Assembly: GCA_022648685.1 (NCBI GenBank)
Contig: JALCMW010000005.1
Span: 1 to 64,000, forward strand
Length of the DNA: 64,000 bases
Source: Bacteroidales bacterium
GTDB lineage: Bacteria > Bacteroidota > Bacteroidia > Bacteroidales > UBA932
Direction: 5' to 3'
Position 1 is the stretch's first letter, and each line of letters starts with the position of its first letter. A model generated the notes under the pieces. The model did no database searches. It saw nothing but the letters and a program-made list of their open reading frames with translations, and was not told the DNA's origin. This document shows, piece by piece, positions 45,254 through 54,737 of this stretch. Position numbers and translations under genes: made by a program.

Positions 45254-45694
45254 ATGAAAGAATATAAATTCAAAATCAACGGCAGCGAATATGCGGTATC
45301 CATCGATTCAGTCGAGGGCAAAAAAGCGGAAGTAACGGTAAACGGCACTTCTTATAGTGTTGAAATGGAAAACGGAGCACCTGAAGCACCACAGGCTGCT
45401 GCAACCGCTCCGGTTGCTTCAGCTCCGGAAGTCAACGGAAAAGCTCCAGAGGCTGCACCGGCTGAAAAACCTGCAGGCAAAGGAAAACAGGTGACTTCAC
45501 CTCTTCCCGGAATCATATTGGAAGTATCCGTCAAAGTCGGCGATTCAGTCAAAGCCGGACAAAAAGTAGCTGTAATCGAGGCCATGAAAATGGAAAATGA
45601 AATCCAGGCTGAAAAAGACGGAACGATTACCGAAATCAATGTAAGCAAAGGAGACTCCGTATTGGAAGGTGCGCCTATCGTTACCATTGCATAG
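45254..45694 (+). CDS. biotin carboxyl carrier subunit of the Na+-decarboxylase
   Basis: The 146-aa protein has a short N-terminal beta part, an Ala/Pro-rich linker (about 42-78: APEAPQAAATAPVAS) and a C-terminal biotinyl domain (about 80-146). The biotin attachment Lys is K112 in VIEAMKMENEIQ. It carries the carboxyl group from the carboxyltransferase to the membrane subunit. It lies 24 bp after the OadG-like gene and 14 bp before the beta subunit. Confidence 0.95.
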   Translation: MKEYKFKINGSEYAVSIDSVEGKKAEVTVNGTSYSVEMENGAPEAPQAAATAPVASAPEVNGKAPEAAPAEKPAGKGKQVTSPLPGIILEVSVKVGDSVKAGQKVAVIEAMKMENEIQAEKDGTITEINVSKGDSVLEGAPIVTIA

Positions 45695-45708
45695 ACCGCT
45701 GATTTAAG

Positions 45709-46851
45709 ATGGATCAAATAATTAACAGTTTAAGTCAGTTCTGGCAATTCACCGGCTTCTGCAACATGACCTGGCAGCATCTGCTGATGATTCTCATCGG
45801 CATCGGTTTTATTTCAATAGCCATAATCAAGCAGTGGGAGCCGCTTCTCCTTATTCCGATCGGATTCGGCATGATAATAGGAAACATTCCCATGTTTCCG
45901 GGGCTTAACATCGGAATCTACGAAAACGGATCCGTATTGAACACTCTTTACCAGGGTGTCAAGCAAGGATGGTATCCTCCGCTGATATTCCTTGGCATTG
46001 GCGCCATGACAGATTTCTCCGCACTGATATCACAGCCGCGGCTGATTCTGATAGGTGCTGCAGCCCAGATGGGTATTTTCGGAGCTTACCTACTTTCCCT
46101 TCTGATGGGATTTGCTCCGAATGAAGCTGCCGCCATAGGAATTATCGGAGGTGCGGACGGACCTACGGCAATATTCCTTTCATCGAAACTGGCTCCGGAT
46201 CTGATGGGTGCGATAGCCGTATCGGCATACTCATATATGGCATTGGTACCTGTTATCCAACGTCCGGTAATGTTACTTTTGACAAGCAAAAAAGAACGTA
46301 ACATCATAATGCCAAAGCCACGCCAGGTAAGCAAAAAGGAAAAAATCATATTTCCGATAATCGGCTTTTTGACGACAGCCCTGATAGTCCCTTCCGGTCT
46401 GCCTCTTCTCGGAATGTTGTTTTTCGGCAATCTTCTTAAAGAAAGCGGTGTGACAAGACGATTGGCCGTGACTGCGGGAGGTCCGCTTATAGATGTCGTG
46501 ACTACTCTTATCGGTCTTACGGTGGGATGTTCAACACAGGCCGACAAATTCCTGACCGGAAATTCTATAAAGATATTCATACTCGGACTCCTGTCGTTCA
46601 TAATTGCTACGGCATCCGGAGTGCTTTTCGTGAAATTCATGAATTTATTTCTCAAAGACGGACACAAAATCAATCCGCTTATCGGAAATGCAGGAGTTTC
46701 TGCGGTGCCTGACAGCGCCAGGGTATCAGAAGTCGTAGGAAGGGAGGTAAATCCTGAAAATCATCTTCTAATGCAGGCCATGGGACCGAATGTCGCCGGA
46801 GTTATCGGATCTGCGGTTGCAGCCGGAATTCTGTTGGGTTTCCTGGGTTGA
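45709..46851 (+). CDS. Na+-translocating decarboxylase beta subunit (OadB/MmdB-like)
   Basis: The 380-aa polytopic membrane protein is the Na+ pump proper. It shows PLIFLGIGAMTDFSALISQPRL, the conserved GIIGGADGPTAIFLSSKLAP with the functional Asp, LPLLGMLFFGNLLKESGVTRRL and the C-terminal QAMGPNVAGVIGSAVAAG. The cycle links decarboxylation of carboxybiotin to export of Na+. After the stop the 235-bp spacer to the ATPase operon has a small hairpin (CACGGTTTTAAATCGTG at 46863-46879) without a clear T-run. Confidence 0.95.
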   Translation: MDQIINSLSQFWQFTGFCNMTWQHLLMILIGIGFISIAIIKQWEPLLLIPIGFGMIIGNIPMFPGLNIGIYENGSVLNTLYQGVKQGWYPPLIFLGIGAMTDFSALISQPRLILIGAAAQMGIFGAYLLSLLMGFAPNEAAAIGIIGGADGPTAIFLSSKLAPDLMGAIAVSAYSYMALVPVIQRPVMLLLTSKKERNIIMPKPRQVSKKEKIIFPIIGFLTTALIVPSGLPLLGMLFFGNLLKESGVTRRLAVTAGGPLIDVVTTLIGLTVGCSTQADKFLTGNSIKIFILGLLSFIIATASGVLFVKFMNLFLKDGHKINPLIGNAGVSAVPDSARVSEVVGREVNPENHLLMQAMGPNVAGVIGSAVAAGILLGFLG

Positions 46852-47013
46852 GATAATAGTGGCACGGTTTTAAATCGTGAAAGCCGGCATTACAATGATA
46901 TGAAGTTTCGCTGACTTTCGTTTTAGTTTCGAATTTAGTCGCATTTCTTTCGTTTATCTGTCAAAAAGACATAAAAAGACCCTTTGGGGACCATATAATA
47001 TAATAACAAAACT

Positions 47014-47044
47014 TTTGAAACGTAAGGATAATTTACTAGATTTG
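47014..47044 (+). promoter_or_regulatory. promoter of the V-type ATPase operon
   Basis: TTTG (47014-47017), a 19-nt spacer and TAGATTTG (47037-47044) are a perfect TTTG-N19-TAnnTTTG promoter, about 43 nt before the first ATG. The ATPase operon is therefore transcribed separately from the decarboxylase operon. Confidence 0.85.
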
Positions 47045-47086
47045 CGAATGGAGTGGTAAATAATGCAAAATAAAATATATTGAAAT

Positions 47087-47695
47087 ATGCAAAATAAGCT
47101 GCAGGAATTGACAGATAAACTCTATAATGACGGTCTGTCGAAAGGCAAGGAAGAAGGCGAGGCCATATTGGCCCAGGCCAGAGACAAAGCCGGGAAAATA
47201 ATCGAAGAAGCGCAAAAAGAAGCCGGGAGCATCAGGGCAAAGGCTGAAAAAGACGCCGATGATTTGAAGACAAAAGTCGCCAGCGATTTGAAAATGGCTG
47301 CAGATCAAAGTATCCAGGCAACGAAACACGATATCGAAGGCATGATAATAAACAGGATATCGGATGCTAAAGTAGATGAAAATCTGGCTTCTCCAGATTT
47401 CCTCAAAGAGATAATTAAAGCCGTAGCCGTCAAATTCAGTGCAGAAGAATCCAAAGACATTGCACTTGTACTTCCAGGGAATCTCAAGGAAGAATTGGAA
47501 CCGTTCATAGAAAACGAACTTTCGAAACTCCTTCAAGGCGGAGTCAAAGCTGAATTTTCAAAAAAGATCAGCGGAGGCTTCACAATAGGTCCCAAAGACG
47601 GAAGTTATTTCATAAGCATGACAGACTCCGCTTTCAGGGAACTGATCGGAGAATATCTTAGACCTGCAACAAGAAAATTCCTTTTCGGAGCCTGA
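47087..47695 (+). CDS. atpE: V-type ATP synthase subunit E
   Basis: The 202-aa protein has a long N-terminal alpha-helical, Lys/Glu/Ala-rich coiled-coil half (KEEGEAILAQARDKAGKIIEEAQKEAGSIRAKAEKDADDLK) and a globular C-terminal half (SGGFTIGPKDGSYFISMTDSAFRELIGEYLRP). This is the arrangement of the peripheral-stalk subunit E that ties the A3B3 head to the membrane part. It is first in the operon, as is usual. Confidence 0.9.
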   Translation: MQNKLQELTDKLYNDGLSKGKEEGEAILAQARDKAGKIIEEAQKEAGSIRAKAEKDADDLKTKVASDLKMAADQSIQATKHDIEGMIINRISDAKVDENLASPDFLKEIIKAVAVKFSAEESKDIALVLPGNLKEELEPFIENELSKLLQGGVKAEFSKKISGGFTIGPKDGSYFISMTDSAFRELIGEYLRPATRKFLFGA

Positions 47696-47700
47696 CCGAC

Positions 47701-48318
47701 ATGGACAATTATTATTATTTGATCTCCGGCCTTCCGGAATTATCCAAAGAATGGAAATTCGCCGATAATTCATCTGCAGGAAAATTGCTGGAAGAAATCC
47801 GGGAGAATTGCTCAGACAGGGACAACGTTGTAATAGACCTGATGTTAAACGGATTCGACGACAAAAAGTTGAATTACGAATTCTACCGAGTTGCCCTGGA
47901 CAATAAAAACCGGTTCATACGGGAATACTTCAAATTCGATCTGAATATGCGCAATGCAAAGGTCGGATATCTCAATGAAGCTTTGGGACGCGATTCCAAG
48001 AAAGATACCATAACGGTACCTGTTGAAGACGATGAATTCGAAGAAGCTTCCAAAATAGATTCGGCACTGCATACCGGTGATATTCTTGGGCGCGAAAGGG
48101 CTTTGGATGCAATTTTGTGGGATAAAATAGACGAATTGACGACTTTCGATTATTTTGATCTTGACGCGCTTCTCGGATTCATAGCCAAACTGCATATAAT
48201 TGACAGATGGTTCAGACTTGACGAATCGGAAGGAAGGAAAATGTTCAAGAAACTGGTAGATCAAGTCAGGGGCACTTTCAAAGGTGTAGGTCCTGAAGTC
48301 GACAAATTGAATAATTAA
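47701..48318 (+). CDS. DUF2764 protein of the V-type ATPase operon
   Basis: The 205-aa protein is acidic and mostly helical: NYYYLISGLPELSKEWKF, YEFYRVALDNKNRFIREYFKFDLNMRNAKVGYLNEALGRD and FFDLDALLGFIAKLHIIDRWFRLDESEGRKMFKKLVDQV. This pattern fits DUF2764, found in V-ATPase operons of Bacteroidota and spirochaetes. From its position between E and A, and the absence of an obvious subunit C (d) gene, I infer that it fills the C-subunit place in the central stalk. That is not demonstrated by the sequence. Confidence 0.82.
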   Translation: MDNYYYLISGLPELSKEWKFADNSSAGKLLEEIRENCSDRDNVVIDLMLNGFDDKKLNYEFYRVALDNKNRFIREYFKFDLNMRNAKVGYLNEALGRDSKKDTITVPVEDDEFEEASKIDSALHTGDILGRERALDAILWDKIDELTTFDYFDLDALLGFIAKLHIIDRWFRLDESEGRKMFKKLVDQVRGTFKGVGPEVDKLNN

Positions 48319-48333
48319 AACAGACTAATAAAT

Positions 48334-50088
48334 ATGAAAAGTACAGGAAAAGTCATTGGCATCGTTTCCAATCTCGTTACTGTAGAGACAAACGGTCCGG
48401 TGTCCGAGAATGAGATATGCTATATCAATCTCGACGGCACCCTTCTTATGGCCGAAGTCATAAAAGTAACCGGGAAGAACGCTTCCGTGCAAGTATTCGA
48501 AAGCACCAGGGGGCTTAAAAACGGTGACGACGTCATATTCGAAGACAAGATGCTTGAAGCAACTCTCGGTCCCGGACTGCTTTCAAGTGTATATGACGGA
48601 TTGCAAAACAACCTGACGACAATGGAGGGCGTTTTTCTTAAACGCGGAGAATATACCGATCCGCTGGACCATAAGAAGCTTTGGGATTATGTCCCTCTCG
48701 CAAAACCGGGGGACAAGGTTGAAGCTTCCGACTGGCTCGGTGAAGTCAAGGAAGGATGGCTTCCCCATAAAATAATGGTCCCTTTTTCTTTCAAAGGGGA
48801 ATATACGGTGAAATCGGTCACGAAGGCAGGTCAATACAATATAGATGAAACCATAGCCGTATTGACTGACAAAGACGGAGAAGACGTCGACGTGACAATG
48901 ACACAAAAGTGGCCCGTGAAAGTTGCTATCAAATGTTATAGGGAAAAACCGAGGCCGAATAAGATAATGGAAACCGGAGTAAGGGTAATCGATACGTTGA
49001 ATCCGATTGCGGAAGGTGGCACCGGTTTCATCCCCGGACCTTTCGGATGCGGAAAAACCGTGCTTCAGCACTCGATTGCAAAACAAGGTGACGCAGATGT
49101 GATAGTAATGGCGGCTTGCGGAGAACGCGCAAACGAAGTCGTGGAAATCTTCACTGAATTTCCAGAACTGATAGATCCGCACACCGGAAGACATCTGATG
49201 GACAGGACGACGATAATTTGCAATACTTCCAACATGCCCGTTGCAGCCAGGGAAGCTTCCGTATATACAGCTATGACGATATGCGAATATTACAGGGCAA
49301 TGGGGCTGAAATGCCTTCTTCTGGCGGATTCCACATCAAGATGGGCACAGGCATTGAGGGAAATGAGCAACAGGATGGAAGAGCTTCCCGGAGCGGATGC
49401 ATTCCCTGTCGATTTGTCAGCCATCATATCAAACTTCTATTCCCGTGCGGGAATGGTCGTTCTGAACAACGGAAAAACGGGGGCCATCACGTTCATCGGA
49501 ACAGTCTCCCCTGCCGGAGGAAATCTGAAAGAGCCTGTTACGGAATCGACTAAAAAAGCTGCCAGATGCTTTTACGGACTTGAACAGAACCGTGCGGACC
49601 AGAAGAGATATCCTGCTGTGAGTCCTATCGAATCATATTCAAAGTATCTGGAATATCCCGAGATACAAAAATATCTTGCTGAAACTGTTGAAGCGGACTG
49701 GATAGAAAAAGTAAACAAAGCGAAAAATATCATCCGTCTGGGCAAGGAAGCCGAGGAACAAATCAACATCCTGGGAGATGACGGCGTCCCGATGAGTTAT
49801 CATGAAACTTATTGGAAATCCGAACTTCTGGATTTCGTATTCCTGCAGCAGGACGCATTCGACGCTATCGACAGCCTTTGCCCTATTAAGAGACAGAAGT
49901 ACATGCTGGATCTGATTCTAGAGATCAACGACAAAAAATTCGAATTCGACAATTTCGAGAAATGCCGTGACTATTTCAAGAATATGATAAATATCCTGCG
50001 CCAGATGAACTATACCGAATTTGAAAGTGAAAACTTCAACAATTATAAAGAACAATTGACAAAACTTTTGGAAGAAAATGGCAAATAA
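48334..50088 (+). CDS. atpA: V-type ATP synthase catalytic subunit A
   Basis: The 584-aa protein is the nucleotide-hydrolysing subunit. It has the N-terminal barrel (SKTGKVIGIVSNLVTVET-like), the A-specific insertion (about 110-190), Walker A in GPFGCGKTVLQHSIAKQ near residue 240, ACGERANEVVEIFTEFPEL, and LLADSTSRWAQALREMSNRMEELPGADAFP. Its end overlaps the start of atpB by 11 bp. Confidence 0.97.
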   Translation: MKSTGKVIGIVSNLVTVETNGPVSENEICYINLDGTLLMAEVIKVTGKNASVQVFESTRGLKNGDDVIFEDKMLEATLGPGLLSSVYDGLQNNLTTMEGVFLKRGEYTDPLDHKKLWDYVPLAKPGDKVEASDWLGEVKEGWLPHKIMVPFSFKGEYTVKSVTKAGQYNIDETIAVLTDKDGEDVDVTMTQKWPVKVAIKCYREKPRPNKIMETGVRVIDTLNPIAEGGTGFIPGPFGCGKTVLQHSIAKQGDADVIVMAACGERANEVVEIFTEFPELIDPHTGRHLMDRTTIICNTSNMPVAAREASVYTAMTICEYYRAMGLKCLLLADSTSRWAQALREMSNRMEELPGADAFPVDLSAIISNFYSRAGMVVLNNGKTGAITFIGTVSPAGGNLKEPVTESTKKAARCFYGLEQNRADQKRYPAVSPIESYSKYLEYPEIQKYLAETVEADWIEKVNKAKNIIRLGKEAEEQINILGDDGVPMSYHETYWKSELLDFVFLQQDAFDAIDSLCPIKRQKYMLDLILEINDKKFEFDNFEKCRDYFKNMINILRQMNYTEFESENFNNYKEQLTKLLEENGK

Positions 50089-51400
50089 GGCATATCAGAG
50101 AGTATATACTCAATTGGAAGCGATTACCAAAGCTACCGTATCGCTGCACGCCAAAGGTGTAGCGAACGACGAACTTGCCGTAGTGGAAGGCCGATTGGGT
50201 CAGGTAGTCAAAACTAAAGGAGATACAGTTACACTCCAGGTATTTTCCGGAACCGAAGGAATTCCGACTAATGCCGAAGTTGCTTTTCTGGGAAATCCTC
50301 CAACTATAAAAGTCAGTGAACAACTTTCGGGAAGATTCTTCAACGCATACGGGCAGCCTATTGACGGTGGCCCTGAAATAGAAGGTGAAGAAAGGCAGAT
50401 AGGAGGTCCTTCGGTGAACCCGTACAAAAGAAGGCAGCCATCGGAACTCATTCCTACGGGAATCGCTGGAATCGATTTGAACAACACGATCGTATCCGGA
50501 CAGAAGATTCCTTTCTTCGCAGATCCGGACCAACCGTATAATCAAGTAATGGCCGACGTAGCCCTGAGGGCCGATGTTGACAAGATCATACTGGGAGGAA
50601 TGGGACTGTCAAACGATGATTATCTGTTTTTCAAGAATGCTTTCGAATCTGCCGGGGCGCTTGACAAAATCATAAGTTTCGTAAACACCACCGAAGAGCC
50701 TCCTGTGGAGAGATTGCTGATCCCGGACATGGCCCTTACTGCGGCAGAGTATTTTGCAGTCGACAAAAATGAGAAAGTACTCGTGCTTCTTACGGACATG
50801 ACTTTGTATGCCGATGCCTTGAGTATCGTCAGCAACCGTATGGATCAGATACCTTCTAAAGACTCGATGCCGGGATCCCTGTATTCGGATCTCGCAAAAA
50901 TATACGAAAAAGCTGTCCAGCTGCCTACGAAAGGTTCCATAACCATCATAGCAGTCACGACACTCAATGATGGGGATATCACACATGCCATCCCGGACAA
51001 TACCGGATATATCACTGAGGGACAATTGTTCCTGCGTGCGGATCCTGATTCCGGAAAGGTAATCATAGATCCGTTCCGTTCACTCTCCAGACTTAAACAG
51101 CTGGTACAGGGAAAGAAGACAAGGGAGGACCATAGCCAGGTCATGAATGCCGGAGTACGTCTGTATGCCGATGCGCAAAATGCCAAGACGAAACTGGAGA
51201 ACGGCTTTGACCTTAGCGACTACGATCACCGCTGTCTGGAATATGCAAAGGAATATGCAACAAAACTGTTGTCCATAGATGTCAATATCAACATAAATGA
51301 AATGCTTGATACCGCGTGGGAACTTTTCTCGAAATATTTCAGCAAAGCTGAAACCGGAATCAAACAAAATATGATAGACAAATATTGGAAAGATAAATGA
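50078..51400 (+). CDS. atpB: V-type ATP synthase non-catalytic subunit B
   Basis: The 440-aa protein is homologous to A but lacks a Walker A motif at the equivalent place (GQKIPFFADPDQPYNQVMADVA), as expected for the regulatory B subunit. Family blocks include GRFFNAYGQPIDGGPEI, PSELIPTGIAGIDLNNTI, TDMTLYADALSIVSN and YTEGQLFL-like YITEGQLFLRAD. It overlaps atpA by 11 bp and precedes atpD by 8 bp. Confidence 0.97.
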   Translation: MANKAYQRVYTQLEAITKATVSLHAKGVANDELAVVEGRLGQVVKTKGDTVTLQVFSGTEGIPTNAEVAFLGNPPTIKVSEQLSGRFFNAYGQPIDGGPEIEGEERQIGGPSVNPYKRRQPSELIPTGIAGIDLNNTIVSGQKIPFFADPDQPYNQVMADVALRADVDKIILGGMGLSNDDYLFFKNAFESAGALDKIISFVNTTEEPPVERLLIPDMALTAAEYFAVDKNEKVLVLLTDMTLYADALSIVSNRMDQIPSKDSMPGSLYSDLAKIYEKAVQLPTKGSITIIAVTTLNDGDITHAIPDNTGYITEGQLFLRADPDSGKVIIDPFRSLSRLKQLVQGKKTREDHSQVMNAGVRLYADAQNAKTKLENGFDLSDYDHRCLEYAKEYATKLLSIDVNININEMLDTAWELFSKYFSKAETGIKQNMIDKYWKDK

Positions 51401-51408
51401 TATAAGTC

Positions 51409-52026
51409 ATGGCAATAAAATTCCAATACAACAAGACTTCGCTAAACAACCTTAACAAGCAGCTTAAGGTCAGACAGAATGCCCTCCCTACTCTTCAGAA
51501 TAAGGAATCGGCACTTCGTCTGGAGGTGCGTAAAGCGAAGAACAAATCTAAAGAGCTTATTGCCGACCTTGATGCCGCACTTAAGAGATACGATTACCTG
51601 GCAGCTCTATGGAATGAATTCGAACCCAATCTGATATCCATTACGGATATTGATCTGACAACAATCAAGGTTGCGGGTGTGAAGACTCCGGAGCTTAAAG
51701 ATATCCATTACGAAATCAAACCTTTCAACGCTTTCGTAAAACCGGCGTGGTTCGCAGACGGAGTATCCATACTCAAAGACCTGTCTAGACTGGGCATAGA
51801 GTCCGAAGTCTATATGGAGAAAAGCAGGATTCTGGATTACCAAAGGAAAAAGACGACGCAAAAGGTAAATCTTTACGAAAAAATCCAGATACCGGGATAT
51901 CAGGAAGCAATCCGGAAAATCAAAAGGTATATGGAAGACGAAGAAAACCTGAGCAAAGCTTCATCGAAGATTGTCAAAAACAGACATGAAGCGGAAGAAG
52001 AAGAGGAGGAAAAGAACAATGGTTGA
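51409..52026 (+). CDS. atpD: V-type ATP synthase subunit D
   Basis: The 205-aa protein is the central-stalk rotor shaft, a mostly helical, charged sequence (KFQYNKTSLNNLNKQLKVRQNALPTLQNKESALRLEVRKAK at the N terminus; RKIKRYMEDEENLSKASSKIVKNRHEAEEEEEEK at the C terminus). Long terminal helices forming an antiparallel coiled coil are typical of subunit D. The stop overlaps the start of the following I-subunit gene by 8 bp. Confidence 0.93.
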   Translation: MAIKFQYNKTSLNNLNKQLKVRQNALPTLQNKESALRLEVRKAKNKSKELIADLDAALKRYDYLAALWNEFEPNLISITDIDLTTIKVAGVKTPELKDIHYEIKPFNAFVKPAWFADGVSILKDLSRLGIESEVYMEKSRILDYQRKKTTQKVNLYEKIQIPGYQEAIRKIKRYMEDEENLSKASSKIVKNRHEAEEEEEEKNNG

Positions 52027-53857
52027 AAAAATGACTGACTATTCTTTCATTCTCCTGAACGGAGAACAGGAAGAATTCCTTGAACGGATACGCGAGTTCG
52101 GAGTTATGGATATAACCCGTTCCGACAAGCCTGTGGATCCTTCTTCTTCAGCTCTGCTGGAAAAGGCGCGGGATTGCAAGAATGCGATTGCATTGCTTGG
52201 ACGGACCGATTATTCGAAAGACCCCGATATAGACAAGATAAAACAAGCTGAAAGTTCGATAATTCTTGACAGTGACCTGACAAAAGATACTGACGATTCT
52301 TTCGAACGGCTCGCTATGCTGAAAGCACAACTTTCCGCTGCCAAAGCCGAAGTACAGGCAAGGAAGCCATGGGGACTGTTCGACAAGGAGAAACTTGAGG
52401 CGATTTCGGAAAGCGGATATAAGGTAGGATTCCACATTGTACCATCCAAAAGGTTCGACAAGGAATGGGCTTCAACGTGTCCTCTGGAAATCATCAGGAA
52501 TAACGGAAGCAAAATCTTTTTCGTTACAATTACGAAAAAAGACGAAGAAATCCCTATCCCTGTAGAAGAAATTCCTGCTCCGGCAGGAACTTTCGTCCAG
52601 GCTGAAGAAGAACTGAATGCAATCTCATCGAAGATAATAGAAACGAAAGGAAGAATACTGGCATTGAAAGAAAAGACGATGGAAATGAAGCTGTCATACG
52701 ACGGGCTCTTGTCCGAACTCGATTTATATCTGGCCAATGTCTCTTCCGAAACAGCAGTCGAAAACAAAATAGTCGTATTGCAGGGATTCGCTCCGGTAAG
52801 CAATAAAAAGGAAATATGTTCATATCTGGATTCTGAGGGTATCTTTTATATAGCCGAAAAGGCTAAAGCAGAGAACAATCCCCCTGTGAAGCTGAAAAAC
52901 AACTGGTTCGCTTCGATTTTCGAACTTATAGGCAATTTCTATATGCTTCCGAAATATGATGAACTTGACCTGACACCGTTTTTCGCACCTTTTTACATGT
53001 TGTTTTTCGGATTCTGCCTTGGTGATTTCGGATACGGAACCATACTTCTGGCATTGGGAATCGCAGGTATATTCCTCTTCCCGAAATTCAAGAAAGTCGC
53101 CAAACTGGTAGCACTTCTCGGAGCCGGGGCAATGATAATGGCATTGCTTAACGGGCCTATTTTCGGAAGCAGCATGATCAACTGGTTCGGGATCAATCCC
53201 GACAACAATATGATGGGTTGGCTCAAAGCAGGAAAAGACTGGCCTATGGATAATCTGGATATGTTCTGGTTCTCCATGATATTCGGCCTTGTGCAAATCA
53301 TATTCGGAAGAATCATTGCGGCTGTGAAAGCTACGCAGAAATTCGGATGGCAGGCCGGATTGTCCAATGTAGGATGGATTGCATTCATAATATGGATATC
53401 ACTTTATTTTACCGAATGGTATCACGGCTGGGATGCCGGAACCGTAATGAAACCATGGCTAAGCCATATCCTGCTTGCGATCGCGGGAATAGGCGTGATA
53501 TTCTTCTCGAAGATTTCCGGGAACTTTTTCCTGCGGATTCTCAAGGGAGTAGCTTCAATATATGATGTAACCGGACTTTTGGGAGATGTCTTGTCATACA
53601 TAAGGCTTTTCGCCCTGGGCGTATCCGGAGGCATATTGGGAAGCGTGTTCAACAGTATGGCGCTGCAACTTGGAGGCATTCCTTACATCGGATGGTTCTT
53701 CTGCCTGCTTTTGCTCATCGTAGGACACTTGCTTGTGATGTTCCTGTCGAGTCTGAGCGCATTCGTACATCCTATGCGTCTTACTTTTGTGGAATTTTAT
53801 AAAAACGCCAATTTCGAAGGCGGAGGCAGAAGCTATAAGCCTCTTATCAAGAAATAA
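52019..53857 (+). CDS. atpI: V-type ATP synthase subunit I (a-subunit)
   Basis: I start at the ATG of MVEKMTDYSFILLNGEQEEF, which gives 612 aa; the 16 extra residues in the track (MSKTDMKRKKKRRKRT) are the tail of atpD read in another frame. The N-terminal half (about 1-300) is cytosolic with coiled coils. The C-terminal half has seven or eight transmembrane helices, including FFAPFYMLFFGFCLGDFGYGT, the block GDVLSYIRLFALGVSGGILGSVFN with the essential Arg of the ion half-channel, and FVHPMRLTFVEFYKNANFEGGGRSY. It is the stator channel that passes the coupling ion to subunit K. Confidence 0.95.
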   Translation: MVEKMTDYSFILLNGEQEEFLERIREFGVMDITRSDKPVDPSSSALLEKARDCKNAIALLGRTDYSKDPDIDKIKQAESSIILDSDLTKDTDDSFERLAMLKAQLSAAKAEVQARKPWGLFDKEKLEAISESGYKVGFHIVPSKRFDKEWASTCPLEIIRNNGSKIFFVTITKKDEEIPIPVEEIPAPAGTFVQAEEELNAISSKIIETKGRILALKEKTMEMKLSYDGLLSELDLYLANVSSETAVENKIVVLQGFAPVSNKKEICSYLDSEGIFYIAEKAKAENNPPVKLKNNWFASIFELIGNFYMLPKYDELDLTPFFAPFYMLFFGFCLGDFGYGTILLALGIAGIFLFPKFKKVAKLVALLGAGAMIMALLNGPIFGSSMINWFGINPDNNMMGWLKAGKDWPMDNLDMFWFSMIFGLVQIIFGRIIAAVKATQKFGWQAGLSNVGWIAFIIWISLYFTEWYHGWDAGTVMKPWLSHILLAIAGIGVIFFSKISGNFFLRILKGVASIYDVTGLLGDVLSYIRLFALGVSGGILGSVFNSMALQLGGIPYIGWFFCLLLLIVGHLLVMFLSSLSAFVHPMRLTFVEFYKNANFEGGGRSYKPLIKK

Positions 53858-53871
53858 TATAAACAATTTAA

Positions 53872-54339
<468 letters not shown>

Positions 54340-54363
54340 TTAAGACTATCCAATAAAAAGAGA

Positions 54364-54398
54364 AAAGGATGACTGAGATATCAGCCATCCTTTCTTTT
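54364..54398. terminator. bidirectional terminator between atpK and rpmE2
   Basis: AAAGGATG and CATCCTTT, extended by CTGA/TCAG with one unpaired base on each side, form a long stem. The plus strand continues with TTTCTTTTT and the minus strand with CTTTTCTCTTTTT, so it can end both convergent operons. Confidence 0.88.
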
Positions 54399-54418
54399 TA
54401 ATTTCCTTGCAGAAAAGA

Positions 54419-54670
54419 TTATTTCTTTCTGTTCTTGTATCTTTGATAGAATTTGTCAACTCTTCCGGCAGTATCAACAAGTTTGGTCTTGCCGGTAAAG
54501 AACGGGTGGGATGTATTTGAGATTTCTACTTTCACCAACGGATATTCAACTCCTTCGATTGAAATAGTCTCTTTGGATGCGGCGCATGAACGTGTCACAA
54601 ACACCTGTTCGTTTGACATATCCTTGAAAGCTACAAGACGGTAGGTTTCGGGATGAATTTCTTTTTTCAT
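54419..54670 (-). CDS. rpmE2: 50S ribosomal protein L31 type B
   Basis: The 83-aa protein begins [36 protein letters not shown] and continues [35 protein letters not shown], the L31 family signature. The zinc-binding Cys quartet of type A is missing (only one Cys), so it is the zinc-independent type B form. It has its own promoter. Confidence 0.97.
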   Translation of the reverse strand: MKKEIHPETYRLVAFKDMSNEQVFVTRSCAASKETISIEGVEYPLVKVEISNTSHPFFTGKTKLVDTAGRVDKFYQRYKNRKK

Positions 54671-54703
54671 TTCTTAATTATTATAAGTATTCTTATGAAG
54701 TTG

Positions 54704-54735
54704 CAAAATTATCAATAATTACCAAACAATCCAAA
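54704..54735 (-). promoter_or_regulatory. rpmE2 promoter
   Basis: On the minus strand TTTG (54732-54735), a 20-nt spacer and TAATTTTG (54704-54711) fit the Bacteroidales consensus. The ATG follows about 33 nt downstream. Confidence 0.65.
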
Positions 54736-54737
54736 TT

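Noticed and set aside
42743-45694. Propionyl-CoA carboxylase instead of a decarboxylase
   Set aside because: The OadB and OadG-like membrane subunits are present and no biotin carboxylase gene is found next to them.
46863-46879. Hairpin after the decarboxylase operon as an intrinsic terminator
   Set aside because: The stem is short and lacks a T-run, so it is noted only as a possible 3' structure.
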